From assembly GCA_965221555.1 (NCBI GenBank), contig OZ244895.1, positions 1 to 64,000 of the forward strand: a DNA stretch of 64,000 nt. The letters are read 5' to 3'. The notes under the pieces were generated by a model. That model saw nothing but the letters and a program-made list of their open reading frames with translations. It ran no database searches and was not told the origin of the DNA. The translations under genes and the position numbers were made by a program. Numbering within the stretch: the first letter of the stretch is position 1; the number at the start of each line of letters is the position of its first letter. This document shows, piece after piece, positions 50,931 to 59,889 of the stretch. The stretch comes from JAJEAD01 sp965221555. GTDB lineage: Bacteria > Pseudomonadota > Gammaproteobacteria > HK1.

Positions 50931-51967
50931 TACACGTTGAAGCGGAACCTCACCACGTCCCCGTCGCGGACGGTGTAGTCCTTGCCCTCGACGCGCAGCA
51001 CGCCGGCCTCGCGGCACTTGGCCTCGCTGCCGCGCTCCACGAGTTCCCGCCACGGCACCACTTCCGCGCGGATGAAGCCGCGCTCGATGTCGGAGTGGAT
51101 CCGGCCCGCGGCGCGCGGGGCATCGAGGCCCCGCCGGATGGGCCAGGCCCGGCACTCGTCCGGGCCGACGGTGATCATCGACACCATGTCGGTGAGGGCG
51201 AAGGCGGCGCGGATGAAGCGGTCCCGGGCCGGCTCGCCGAGACCGAGGGACTCTACGAACTCCCGTTGCTCGTCACCTTGCATCTGCGCGATGTCCCTCT
51301 CCACGAGCGCGGACAGGGTGACCACGCCGGCGCCGCGCACGGACGCCTCTTCGAGAAGAGGGGGCGGGGGCGGTTGCCCGATGTCTTCCTCGGCGACGTT
51401 GTTCACCACCAGCAGAGGCTTCAGAGTGAGCAGCCCGAAGCCCGAGAGCGCCCGGCGCTCGCCCGCATCGAGTTCGATGTCGCGCAGTGCGCTCTCCGCT
51501 TCCAGCGCATCACGCACTCTTGTGAGGAGGACGAGTTCGGGAGTCTTCTTGCCTTCCTTGCGCAGACGCTCGACCCGCGCCTCGACGATCTCCAGATCCG
51601 CGAGCAGGGCCTCGGTCTCGAGCGTGCGCAGCTCGTCGGCCGGGTCCGGTTCCCCCGCCGCGCTCCCGGCAAAGGCCCGCAGCACGTGGCACAGCGCATC
51701 CATGTCTCGCATCGCGTGGAGAGTGCCGCGGTCGAGGCCCGACGTCCGCCCGCCCCCGAGGTCGGTGAAGGAGAGCTCCGCATAGACGACCTTGCGCGGC
51801 CGGTAGATGAGGGCGAGCGCGTCGACGCGCGGATCGGGCACTTTCACCGTGCCGATGTTGGAGCCCTCCCGCCCGCGGCGGCGCCCCCCGTCGGCATCGA
51901 TGCCGGTCAGGGCGGAGAACACGGCGCTCTTGCCGCTGCCCGGCAGGCCGGTGAGTCCGATCTTCAC
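50930..51967 (-). CDS. YchF/Obg-like GTPase with TGS domain
   Basis: A 345-residue P-loop NTPase starting with GTG at 51967, which overlaps the typA stop as GTGA, so translation is coupled. Walker A is GLTGLPGSGKSAVF, then FTDLGGG for switch II. The C-terminus (AKCREAGVLRVEGKDYTVRDGDVVRFRFNV) is the TGS-like end of YchF. It differs from standard YchF (about 363 residues, GLPNVGKST) in the P-loop and is shorter, so I call it YchF-like. YchF binds ribosomes and hydrolyses ATP. Pairing with TypA fits a translation or stress role. Confidence 0.8.
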   Translation of the reverse strand: MKIGLTGLPGSGKSAVFSALTGIDADGGRRRGREGSNIGTVKVPDPRVDALALIYRPRKVVYAELSFTDLGGGRTSGLDRGTLHAMRDMDALCHVLRAFAGSAAGEPDPADELRTLETEALLADLEIVEARVERLRKEGKKTPELVLLTRVRDALEAESALRDIELDAGERRALSGFGLLTLKPLLVVNNVAEEDIGQPPPPPLLEEASVRGAGVVTLSALVERDIAQMQGDEQREFVESLGLGEPARDRFIRAAFALTDMVSMITVGPDECRAWPIRRGLDAPRAAGRIHSDIERGFIRAEVVPWRELVERGSEAKCREAGVLRVEGKDYTVRDGDVVRFRFNV

Positions 51968-53829
51968 GCGCTGGCCCGCTTGCGCCCCGATGCGGCCCGC
52001 GCGGCGCGGCGCCGTTCGTGCTCGTGGAGCTGGACCTTGCGAATCCGGATCGCCCGCGGAGTGATCTCCACCAGTTCGTCGGGGTTGATGAGCGCCATCG
52101 CACTCTCCAGCGTCAGCCCCAGGGGCGGCGTCAGCAGGATGTTCTCGTCGGAGCCGGCGGCCCGGATATTGGTGAGCTGCTTGGCCTTCATGGGGTTCAC
52201 CACGAGGTCGTTGCCGCGCGAATGGATGCCCACCACCATGCCCTCGTACACCTCCTCTCCCGGGCCGATCAGCATCCGCCCTCGCTCCTGGAGGTTGAAC
52301 AGCGCGTAGGCGAGCGCCTTGCCCGCCCCGCTCGCAACGAGGGCGCCGCCCCGGCGACGCGCCATCTCCTCTCCGACCCGGGGCGCGTAGTGGGAGAACG
52401 TGTGGTGCATCAGGCCGCTCCCGGAGGTCGCGCTCAGGAACTCCGTGCGCAGGCCGATGAGGGCGCGGGCGGGAATCACGTAGTCGATGCGGGTGCGGCC
52501 CGGTCCTGCCGGCTGCACGGCGTCGAGCGCGCCCCGGCGCGAGCCGAGCATCTCCATCACCGTTCCGAGGTGGGCTTCCTCCACGTCGACGCTGAGCTGC
52601 TCGAAGGGCTCGCACTCGCGCCCTTCCACCACTTTGCAGATGACTTCGGGTGCGGCGACCGCGAGCTCGTAGCCTTCGCGGCGCATGTTCTCGATGAGGA
52701 TCGCGAGATGCAGCTCGCCGCGACCGCAGACCAGGAAGCGGTCGGGATCTGCGGTCTCCTCGACGCGAAGCGCGACGTTGTGGATGAGTTCGCGCCGAAG
52801 CCGCTCGCGCAGATGCCGGCTGGTGACGAAACGCCCGTCCCGGCCCGCAAACGGCGAAGTGTTGACGCCGAAGGTCATGCGCACCGTCGGCTCGTCGACG
52901 CGAAGCGGCGGCAGCGCCTCGTCGTTCGCGGGGTCGCAGAGAGTGTCCGAGACCCTCAGATCGCCGATGCCGCTCACCGCCACGATCTCGCCTGCTCGGG
53001 CCTCGTCCACCTTGTGCCGTTCGAGCCCCCGCGAGCGCATCACCTCCAGTACCCGGGCGTTGCGTCGCCCGCCGTCGCGATCCACGACGAGGACCGGGGA
53101 GTTGGCGCGCACCCGCCCGCGCTGCACCCTCCCGATGCCGATCGGGCCGACGTAGGGCGAGTAGTCCAGGGTGCTGACCTGCATCTGAAACGCCCCTTCG
53201 GCATCGACCGCGGGGGGCGGAGTGTGCGCGACGATGACCTCCAGGAGCGGGCGCATGCCGGAGCTCGGAGCGGGCCCTTCGCGGCTCGCGTAGCCGTGCA
53301 GCGCCGAGGTATACACGATGGGAAAGTCGAGCTGCCGATCGCTCGCCCCAAGCCGGTCGAAGAGGTCGAAGGTGCGGTCCAGCACCCAGTCGGGGCGCGC
53401 GCCGTCGCGGTCCACCTTGTTGATGGCCACGATGGGGTCGAGCCCCCGCTCGAGCGCCTTCCCGGTCACGAAACGGGTCTGGGGCATCGGGCCCTCCACC
53501 GCGTCCACGAGCAGGAGCACCGAGTCGACCATCGAGAGCACCCGCTCCACCTCGCCCCCGAAGTCGGCGTGGCCCGGGGTGTCGACGATGTTGATGCGCC
53601 ACCCCTCCCAGTCGATCGCGGTGCTCTTGGAGAGGATGGTGATGCCGCGCTCGCGCTCCAGATCGTCGGTATCCAGGGCGCGCTCGACGTTCGTGGCGCC
53701 TCTTCCGAGGGCGCCGCAGTGCTGGAGGAGGCGGTCTATGAGGGTTGTCTTGCCGTGGTCGACATGCGCGATGATCGCGATGTTGCGCACGCGCAGGGAC
53801 TCGTCGGAACTCCCGCCGCCCTCACCCAT
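51964..53829 (-). CDS. typA: Translational GTPase TypA/BipA
   Basis: A 621-residue ribosome-associated GTPase. I start at 53829 (MGEGGGSSDESLRVRN), giving the expected N-terminus; 23 further in-frame residues are possible. G1 is AHVDHGKTTLIDRLL, G2 ERERGITILSK, G3 DTPGHADFGGEVERVL and G4 INKVDRDG. The BipA C-terminal domain is complete (RALIGLRTEFLSATSGSGLMHHTF, VNPMKAKQLTNIRAAGSDENI). The C-terminus overlaps the YchF-like gene start. It helps ribosome assembly and stress response. Confidence 0.95.
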   Translation of the reverse strand: MGEGGGSSDESLRVRNIAIIAHVDHGKTTLIDRLLQHCGALGRGATNVERALDTDDLERERGITILSKSTAIDWEGWRINIVDTPGHADFGGEVERVLSMVDSVLLLVDAVEGPMPQTRFVTGKALERGLDPIVAINKVDRDGARPDWVLDRTFDLFDRLGASDRQLDFPIVYTSALHGYASREGPAPSSGMRPLLEVIVAHTPPPAVDAEGAFQMQVSTLDYSPYVGPIGIGRVQRGRVRANSPVLVVDRDGGRRNARVLEVMRSRGLERHKVDEARAGEIVAVSGIGDLRVSDTLCDPANDEALPPLRVDEPTVRMTFGVNTSPFAGRDGRFVTSRHLRERLRRELIHNVALRVEETADPDRFLVCGRGELHLAILIENMRREGYELAVAAPEVICKVVEGRECEPFEQLSVDVEEAHLGTVMEMLGSRRGALDAVQPAGPGRTRIDYVIPARALIGLRTEFLSATSGSGLMHHTFSHYAPRVGEEMARRRGGALVASGAGKALAYALFNLQERGRMLIGPGEEVYEGMVVGIHSRGNDLVVNPMKAKQLTNIRAAGSDENILLTPPLGLTLESAMALINPDELVEITPRAIRIRKVQLHEHERRRAARAASGRKRASA

Positions 53830-54059
53830 GACTGCGCACTCGCCGCCACATCCCGGTGCCGGGGACTCCGTGTTCCGCCGCTCCCGCCCCGCCACCACGA
53901 GACGAGAGTGACGCCTCTTCCACTGTCATGCACGCTCCCCGCACCGGGGCGAGGCGCCTGCCCCGGCGCCCGCCACCACGAAATCGTATCTCCGCTCGGT
54001 CACTGGCCCGACCGATCCGCCTTGCGAATTGTACGGCCTATCGCATGACCGTATGCTCG

Positions 54060-54130
54060 ACGCGCTCGGCCCGAGACGCCTCGCGGGAGTACGGCCCGCC
54101 CGCCCGCGCGAGCATGATGGCGTGCGCGGC
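54060..54130. repeat. R1 right-half fragment
   Basis: The stretch GGGAGTACGGCCCGCCCGCCCGCGCGAGCATGATGGCG matches the R1 block GGGAGTACGGCCCGCTTTCACGAGCATATTGGCG at 20929-20962 in order and orientation. The left end of R1 is not visible in the 373-base gap. It precedes the homocysteine methyltransferase gene by about 70 bases. Confidence 0.5.
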
Positions 54131-54202
54131 AGCAAGCGGTGCGATGCGACGGACCGGCGAGCGGGGCCACGCGCGAGAAACCCACAACCGGAGGACGAAA
54201 AA

Positions 54203-55153
54203 GTGTCGTACGAGAGGGTGATGCGGGAGATCGAAGAGGGTGCGCTCATGACCATCGATGGCGCCACCGGCACCGAGTTGCAGCGCCGCGGCGCGCCGAT
54301 GCACACCGGCGCCTGGTGCGCGCTCGCGACCGCTTCCCATCCCGACGTGCTGCACGGCATCCACGCCGATTACATCCGAGCCGGGGCCCGGGTGGTGACC
54401 ACCAACACCTTCGCCACCACGCGCGAGGTGCTTGAGCCCTTCGGCTTCGCAGACCGCTTCGAGGCGCTCAACCGGCAGGCGGCCGAAATCGCCCTCGCGG
54501 CCCGGGACAGCACTCCGGGGAAGCACGGACCGGTGCTGGTCGCCGGCTCCATCTCCCACACGCGGCCTTCCAGCGGCGAGGGATGGTCACCGAAGGAGAG
54601 CGAAGTCGCGCAGTTCGAAGCCAACTGCATCGAGATGGCGGCGATCTTCAAGGACGCCGGCTGCGACCTGATCCTGGCCGAGATGATGGGTTCCCCCACG
54701 TTCACCCCCTGTGTGATGCGCGCCGCCAAGGCCAACGGTCTGCCCCTCTGGCTCGGCATATCGGCGATCCGGCAGGATGACGGTGTCCTTCGGACCTTCA
54801 CCAACGATTCCACCCCGCTCGCCGAAGTCTTCGAGCCCATCCTCGCCGAAGGGGGCGCCGACGTGGTCGGAATCATGCACAGCCGGCCCGAGGTGACGCT
54901 GGAAGCGCTTCAAATGCTCAAGGGTCACTGGTCGGGGCCGATGATGGCGTATCCGGACTCTCTCGTGACCCAGAGCTCGGATGCGGACGGCGACCTGCAG
55001 TGGGACTCCGATATCGACGAAGCGCGCATCGTTGCCCACTCCAGACAGTGGCTCGAAGCCGGCGTGCAGATCCTGGGAGGATGTTGCGGACTGAGCGTGT
55101 CGCACATCCGCGCGATCCGCGGCCTGCTGGACGAACACGAGCGCCGGGCCTGA
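54203..55153 (+). CDS. Homocysteine S-methyltransferase family protein
   Basis: A 316-residue TIM-barrel protein with a GTG start; GGAGG lies eight bases upstream. Family landmarks: IDGATGTELQRRGAP near residue 18, VVTTNTFATTREVL, CDLILAEMM and the C-terminal GVQILGGCCGLSVSHIRAI, which gives two zinc-binding Cys. The first zinc Cys of MmuM and BHMT (GxNC) is replaced by His: GIMHSRPE. This His variant exists in a subgroup of the family, as I recall it. It would move a methyl group, from a donor such as S-methylmethionine, glycine betaine or DMSP, to homocysteine. It stands alone; the donor is unknown. Confidence 0.85.
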   Translation: MSYERVMREIEEGALMTIDGATGTELQRRGAPMHTGAWCALATASHPDVLHGIHADYIRAGARVVTTNTFATTREVLEPFGFADRFEALNRQAAEIALAARDSTPGKHGPVLVAGSISHTRPSSGEGWSPKESEVAQFEANCIEMAAIFKDAGCDLILAEMMGSPTFTPCVMRAAKANGLPLWLGISAIRQDDGVLRTFTNDSTPLAEVFEPILAEGGADVVGIMHSRPEVTLEALQMLKGHWSGPMMAYPDSLVTQSSDADGDLQWDSDIDEARIVAHSRQWLEAGVQILGGCCGLSVSHIRAIRGLLDEHERRA

Positions 55154-55257
55154 CCGAATCGCCTCCATCGGCGAGTGCGCCTCTCTCTACGCGCTTGCGG
55201 ACCCCCGGCACACTCCAGTCTTCGCACGCCAGGGCGGGAGTTCACTCTTCTTGCGTC

Positions 55258-55415
55258 CCACCCCGTACGTTTCACCGATTTTCGGTCGCTTCCGGCGCCA
55301 AGATGCCGTGATGGTGGGGCGCACGAAGTCGAAGCGTATTGAGGGAGGAAGGCCCGCAACCGCAAGCATATTGGCGTACGCGAGTTGAGAATTCGGCGTA
55401 ATGTGCGGGTCGGGT
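55258..55415. repeat. R1 inverted-repeat element, short class, shortened middle
   Basis: Order: CGTACGTTTCACCGATTTTCGG, TTCCGGCGCCAAGATGCCGTGATGGTGGGGCGCACG, GAAGTCGAAGCGTATTGAGGGAGGAAGGCCCGC, AAGCATATTGGCGTACGC and a right end GAATTCGGCGTAATGTGCGGGTCGGG. The usual GACCGAAA to GTAGCCGAC segment is missing. It sits in the leader of the SDR gene, with the SD 25 bases beyond. Confidence 0.75.
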
Positions 55416-55451
55416 ATCTTCCCGCCACCGCACTGCGAAAGGAGAACCTCC

Positions 55452-56183
55452 ATGCCTCGACCAGTCTGCGCAATCGTCGGCGCCGGGGCGGGCCTTGGGC
55501 GTTCGCTCGCCGCCCGCTTCGCAGGGGGAGGCCTCGACATCGCCCTGCTCTCGCGCAGTGAAAGCGGCAGCCGCGCCGCGGCGGAGAGTGCCCGCGCCGC
55601 GGACCCGCAGGCGAGGGTCAGGTATTTCACCGCCGACGCCACGCAACCTGAGAGCATCGAGCAGGCGCTCGCCACGGTGGCGGGAGAAATGGGCGAGGTG
55701 CGGGTGCTCATCTACAACGTGCGCGACCGCTTCACTCGTTGCGAGCCTCTCGACATGACCTACGAGCAGCTCCATGACATCTACGACGTGGAAGTGGTCG
55801 GCGCCTTTGCCGCGGCGAAAGCGGTGATCCCCGCGATGCGAAGGCGCGGCCACGGCAGCGTGCTCTTCTCGAGTGCGACGGCGGCGTTTCGGGGTTCCGG
55901 CATCACCCCGCTCTACGCGATCGGCAAGTTCGGGCTGAGGGCGCTGTCGCAGAGTCTCGCCAAGGCCTACTCGAAGGACGGCGTGCACATCGTGCACCTG
56001 CGGCTCGACTGCGACCTGGACGTGCCGCTGATGCGGGAGCTCTATGGCGATAACTACAATGCGGATTTACTGGCCGATCCGGACGCGGTGGCGGAGACGT
56101 ACTGGTGGGCACATTGCCAACCCAAGTCCGCCTGGAGCAACGAGATAGAGCTTCGACCCCATACCGAGGCGTGGACCTTCTGA
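55452..56183 (+). CDS. Short-chain dehydrogenase/reductase
   Basis: A 243-residue SDR. AAAGGAG is seven bases upstream of the ATG at 55452. The nucleotide motif is IVGAGAGLGRSLA; the NAG position reads IYNVRDRF, a common atypical variant; the catalytic set is SSATAAFRGSGITPLYAIGKFGLR (Ser, Tyr and Lys). Substrate-loop Leu/Asp pattern (RLDCDLDVPL) is atypical. It is followed 64 bases on by the double GFA protein in the same direction, so the two may be linked. Substrate unknown. Confidence 0.87.
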   Translation: MPRPVCAIVGAGAGLGRSLAARFAGGGLDIALLSRSESGSRAAAESARAADPQARVRYFTADATQPESIEQALATVAGEMGEVRVLIYNVRDRFTRCEPLDMTYEQLHDIYDVEVVGAFAAAKAVIPAMRRRGHGSVLFSSATAAFRGSGITPLYAIGKFGLRALSQSLAKAYSKDGVHIVHLRLDCDLDVPLMRELYGDNYNADLLADPDAVAETYWWAHCQPKSAWSNEIELRPHTEAWTF

Positions 56184-56247
56184 GACGCCCCGACACCTAC
56201 GAACGCGCAGGGTGCGGGACCCACTCCCAAATCACGAGGAGAAGGCG

Positions 56248-57093
56248 ATGAATCAAGGCAGATGCCTGTGCGGCGGCGTGACCTGGGAGGTCGATGCAGA
56301 GCCCTTTCAGGCCTTCAATTGCCACTGCAAGATGTGCCGCAAGGCCCACGGCACCCCCTTCGGCACCTACTGGTTCTTCACACCCGACCAGATCCACCTG
56401 ACCAGCGGCGCCGACCAAATCGTTGGCTACCGATCGTCGTCCTTTCTGCAACGGCAGTTCTGCGGCGTCTGCGGTTCGGTGGTGCCGTACCCCAGCGACG
56501 CCAAGGACCACGCGGTGGCTCCCGGAGGCTGTCACGACCATGGCAAGAAGTCGGACTGCAACATATTCCTCGCCCACCGCGCTCCCTGGCACGACATCAC
56601 CGGCGATCTGCCGCGCCACGACGACTATCCGGCCTATACCGGATACCCTCGGGTCGAAGAAGAAGCGCAGCCCGATGGGCCCGAGGGGATCGTGCGGGGC
56701 ACTTGCCTGTGTGGCGCCATCGAGGTTCACGTGGACGCACCGCTCGAATGGGTGCACAACTGCCACTGTCGGCGCTGCCGTCTCGCGCGCGCCGCCCCCT
56801 TCGCCACCGATGGGATAGCGATGGGCGACAGCGTGAGATTCGTCAGGGGCCAGGCGCACCTCAAACACTACAAGGTGCCCGACGCCCGCCACTTCATCCA
56901 GGTCTTCTGCGAAGTGTGCGGTTCGAAGATGCCGCGCATCGACTCCGCGCGCGGCTTTTCGATCGTTCCGCTTGGGATTCTCGACGACGATCCGGGGGTG
57001 AAGGCGCAAGGCCACATGTTCGTGGACTACAAGGCGGCCTGGTACGAAATCACAGACGACTTGCCCAGATACCCGGAGTACCCGCCCGACTGA
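56248..57093 (+). CDS. Tandem GFA (glutathione-dependent formaldehyde-activating/CENP-V) domain protein
   Basis: A 281-residue protein with two GFA zinc domains. Domain one has Cys6-x-Cys8, Cys25-x-Cys27-x2-Cys30 and Cys72-x2-Cys75. Domain two has Cys153-x-Cys155, Cys172-x-Cys174-x2-Cys177 and Cys221-x2-Cys224, the full zinc set in both. Single-domain GFA proteins are about 130 residues. GAGGAGAAGG precedes the start. Members of this family are mostly of unknown substrate; some bind glutathione-formaldehyde adducts. The preceding SDR would fit thiol- or aldehyde-linked chemistry, but this is inference. Confidence 0.87.
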   Translation: MNQGRCLCGGVTWEVDAEPFQAFNCHCKMCRKAHGTPFGTYWFFTPDQIHLTSGADQIVGYRSSSFLQRQFCGVCGSVVPYPSDAKDHAVAPGGCHDHGKKSDCNIFLAHRAPWHDITGDLPRHDDYPAYTGYPRVEEEAQPDGPEGIVRGTCLCGAIEVHVDAPLEWVHNCHCRRCRLARAAPFATDGIAMGDSVRFVRGQAHLKHYKVPDARHFIQVFCEVCGSKMPRIDSARGFSIVPLGILDDDPGVKAQGHMFVDYKAAWYEITDDLPRYPEYPPD

Positions 57094-57112
57094 ATCCTGA
57101 GCATGCGGGCGG

Positions 57113-58261
57113 CTATGCTTCCTCGCCCACGTACACCCGCGGCACCCGGCGCCCGACGCTGGTCAGAATCTCGTTGGGGATGGTGCCGGCACGCTCGGAT
57201 ATCGATTCGATGCTCACCCTGGTGCCATACATCTCGACCATCGTGCCCGGCAGCGACTCTTCCTCCGGCACCTCGCCAAGATCCACCACCGTCATGTCCA
57301 TCGACACCCGGCCGAGCACCGGCACCCGGTGCCGGCCGAGCGCCACGCGAAGCGGCGCTTCGCCCTCGGTGGCCGACAGGGCGCGCGGGAGGCCGTCCGC
57401 ATATCCCGCGAGCACCACGCCGACACGCATGGCATGCGGGCAGGTAAAGGTCTCGCCGTAGCCGATGGTCTCGCCCGCCCGCAGGCGTTTGACCTGGGCG
57501 AGGCGGGCCTCGAAGGTCGCCACCGGCCGCACCCGGGGCGCGGTGTCGAGGTAGTGCGGGTCGTGACCGAATACCGAGATCCCGGGGCGCAGGAGATCGA
57601 AGTGATACTCGGGGCCGAGCAGCACCCCGGCCGAGTTCGCGAGGCTTGCCGGCACCTGCGGAAACAGGGCGCGCAGGGCGCGGAAGCGCTCGAGCTGGAC
57701 GCGGTTGGTCGGGGCATTCGGCTCGTCGCCGCTCGCAAGGTGGCTCATCACGAGGCGAAGATCGAGCCATCCGCCCGGCTTCCACTCACGGGCGAGCGCG
57801 CGCGCCTCGGCCTCGCTCATGCCGAGCCGGTTGATGCCCGTCTCGACATGGATTGCCGCGGGCACCGGGGCGCCGCGCGCCGCGCCGAGGGCGGACCACG
57901 CCGCGACCCCGGCCCGGTCGTAGAGGCAGGGCATCAGGTTCTCCCGAAGCAGGACGGCGGCGTCGCTCTCGATGGAGGGCGAGAGCACGAAAATGTCCGC
58001 ATCCGGGAGCAGGGCCCGCAAGCCCACCGCCTCGGCGGTGAACCCGGTGAAGAAGGTCCGGGCGCCCGCGCGGGCGAGCGCGCTTGCGACCGGCTCGACC
58101 CCGAGACCGTAGGCATTGGCCTTCACCACCCCCGCGCACTCCGCGCCGGGCGCCCGGGCCGCCAGGGAGCGAAAATTGTCCTGGAGCGCCCCGAGATCGA
58201 CCACGAGGCGGTTCGCCATCGGAACGGCAGGCGATGGTGGCGACGGGGCGGGAGAGGTCAT
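57113..58261 (-). CDS. alr: Alanine racemase
   Basis: A 382-residue PLP enzyme. The Schiff-base Lys47 is in CAGVVKANAYGLG; the second catalytic Tyr is in ETIGYGETFTCPHAM. HVETGINRLGM, LANSAGVLLGPEYHFDLLRPGISVFG and GRVSMDMTVVDLG are the usual landmarks. I start at 58261 (MTSPAPSPPS); an ATG at 58219 (MANRLVVDLG) would give the typical short N-terminus. It makes D-alanine for cell wall. The 3' end is 20 bases from the convergent double GFA gene. Confidence 0.95.
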   Translation of the reverse strand: MTSPAPSPPSPAVPMANRLVVDLGALQDNFRSLAARAPGAECAGVVKANAYGLGVEPVASALARAGARTFFTGFTAEAVGLRALLPDADIFVLSPSIESDAAVLLRENLMPCLYDRAGVAAWSALGAARGAPVPAAIHVETGINRLGMSEAEARALAREWKPGGWLDLRLVMSHLASGDEPNAPTNRVQLERFRALRALFPQVPASLANSAGVLLGPEYHFDLLRPGISVFGHDPHYLDTAPRVRPVATFEARLAQVKRLRAGETIGYGETFTCPHAMRVGVVLAGYADGLPRALSATEGEAPLRVALGRHRVPVLGRVSMDMTVVDLGEVPEEESLPGTMVEMYGTRVSIESISERAGTIPNEILTSVGRRVPRVYVGEEA

Positions 58262-58406
58262 CGCCCCTATTGTCTTACCGGACCACACATTTCGGAACCG
58301 GCCTGGGGGCCGCGGCCAGGACCATGTCACGCGGGCCGGGGGAAGGTGCGCTCGGTTCGGGTGCGGGCTGCTGAGATCGAGTCACCTCACGCTAACCGCA
58401 ACAGAG

Positions 58407-58500
58407 CCCCCCAGGGAGAGAAGTGTGGGATGAGTGTCACTCCCGTTGTGTTTCACCAAGTACGTGGGAGATCCCCCCAGGGGCAGGAGTGTGGAGTGAG
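58407..58500. repeat. Two 28-base direct repeats in a 66-base period
   Basis: 58407-58434 and 58473-58500 share CCCCCCAGGG and AGTGTGG with TGAG at the end. The spacer contains GTTTCACCAAGTACG, which resembles an R1 end. They fill part of the 394-base gap upstream of alr, where nothing else is visible. Confidence 0.6.
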
Positions 58501-58655
58501 AACAGGATGGTGGTCGCCCGCCGGCGGGGAGATTCCTCAGTCCGCGCCCCCGACTCCGCCCCGTCTCCGGACGGGTGAGGGAAGCACGCCAGCTCGCCTC
58601 CCGCCGCCGGCCAGCATGAGTCGCGCCCGGGTTCTCGGATCGACAAGGCGCCATC

Positions 58656-59159
58656 ATGGATCTCGGTAGCGTAGTCCACCTCGCCCTTCACGCCGCCGTG
58701 CCGGGAGTCGTCGCCGTCCTCGCCTTCCGCCCCCGGTGGCGGGCCGCGTGGGGATGGATGCTCGCGACGATGATCGTCGACGTCGACCACCTGCTTGCCG
58801 ACCCGATCTACGACCCCGAGCGGTGCAGCATCGGTTTCCATCCGCTGCATTCCTGGCCGGCGATCGGCGTCTACGCGGCGCTGCTGCTCGTCTCCTTCGT
58901 CCGCTTGCGCGGGAGCGAAGCGGGGGCTTCACCGACCACCGAGACGGAACACCCCGTCGAGCGCCGGTGGCTCCTCTCCAGGCGCCGGTGGCTCCTCTCC
59001 CCGGAACAGGAAAGACACGCCGCCGGTGCGGCTCTCCCGCCCGCCTCCCGGGAGCGCCCGGATGGGGAGGGTGGGAGGTGGGCAATACGAATCGCCGCCG
59101 CAGGCCTGCTCATTCACATGGCCGTGGATGGGCTCGATTGCCTCACGATGGGCGGGTAA
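58656..59159 (+). CDS. DUF6122-like membrane protein with an inserted repeat segment
   Basis: A 167-residue integral protein. The N-terminus (VHLALHAAVPGVVAVLAF), MIVDVDHLLADPIYDPERC and SIGFHPLHSWPAIGVYAALLL match DUF6122-type proteins; conserved His and Asp suggest a metal site. Three helices are visible, the last at AIRIAAAGLLIHMAVDGLDCL. Between helices two and three an insert of about 45 residues contains ERRWLLS and RRRWLLS, produced by a tandem duplication of about 20 bases at 58962-59000. Function unknown. Confidence 0.65.
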   Translation: MDLGSVVHLALHAAVPGVVAVLAFRPRWRAAWGWMLATMIVDVDHLLADPIYDPERCSIGFHPLHSWPAIGVYAALLLVSFVRLRGSEAGASPTTETEHPVERRWLLSRRRWLLSPEQERHAAGAALPPASRERPDGEGGRWAIRIAAAGLLIHMAVDGLDCLTMGG

Positions 59160-59399
59160 CACCTCCGGCCTCGTCGGAAGCTTGCAACGCAGTCAAGGCG
59201 GACCCTGTTGCCACCGCCGCATGTCCACGCCACGCAACGCAAGCTCGGTGAACTGGGTGGAAGGCGAACCGATTGGGCCAGAAAGGAAGCGTCTGGGCCT
59301 TGGAGTCTTGAGCTTGGAGCCTGGGACTCCGAAGTACGAGCCGCTTGGCGACTCTCCGCAGACGCATGACAGGGAGTGTGGGTACCGGCCAGGTAAGTA

Positions 59400-59615
59400 T
59401 CAACAACAGAGAGGGTTCGGCAGGCGCCTGGTCAGCAATCCCGCGCGCGCCGGCACGCAGAGCGGGGAGTTCGAGTAGCAAGCGTCGAAGATCGCGGCAT
59501 TGGCGGCGATCTCGTCCAGGCGCGGAGTCTTCACCACCCGGTGGCCGTAGGCGGGCAGGAAGTGCGGCGCCAACTGGTCCGCCATCAGGAACAGGATGTT
59601 CAGCGTGCGCGTCAT
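59400..59615 (-). pseudogene. Truncated choline-sulfatase-like gene, N-terminal fragment
   Basis: GGAGGG nine bases upstream and the ATG at 59615 open a normal sulfatase start: LNILFLMADQLAPHFLPAYGH, then VKTPRLDEIAANAAIFDACYSNSPLCVPARAG, the C-x-P/A-x-R formylglycine motif of choline-sulfatases (Cys52 of SPLCVPAR). After that the frame changes to LLTRRLPNPLCC and stops at residue 71; full-length enzymes are about 500 residues. So a large deletion or rearrangement has removed the rest. No sulfatase text resumes on this strand down to 59165. Confidence 0.75.
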
Positions 59616-59889
59616 GCGGCTACCCTCCTCAGTCGGCTACCCGCGCCGCACGCTCCGCGATTCCCGCAGGGCAGTCAACTCTTTTCGGGTCTTCGGTGCT
59701 ATCCTGCCGGCGCTCCGGCCACCGGGCACGAGCACGCCGGCGAAGCCGGCGGCCCGGACTTCGCCACCGCGAGTCCTGCCGCCGGTGGCCAGCCCAGACT
59801 CTTCGGACCTCGTCGAGACGCGTCGCTCTTGACAGTCCCGCCGGACGGAGCACGCACCGAGTCCCGAACCTCTCCCCGAGCATCACACC

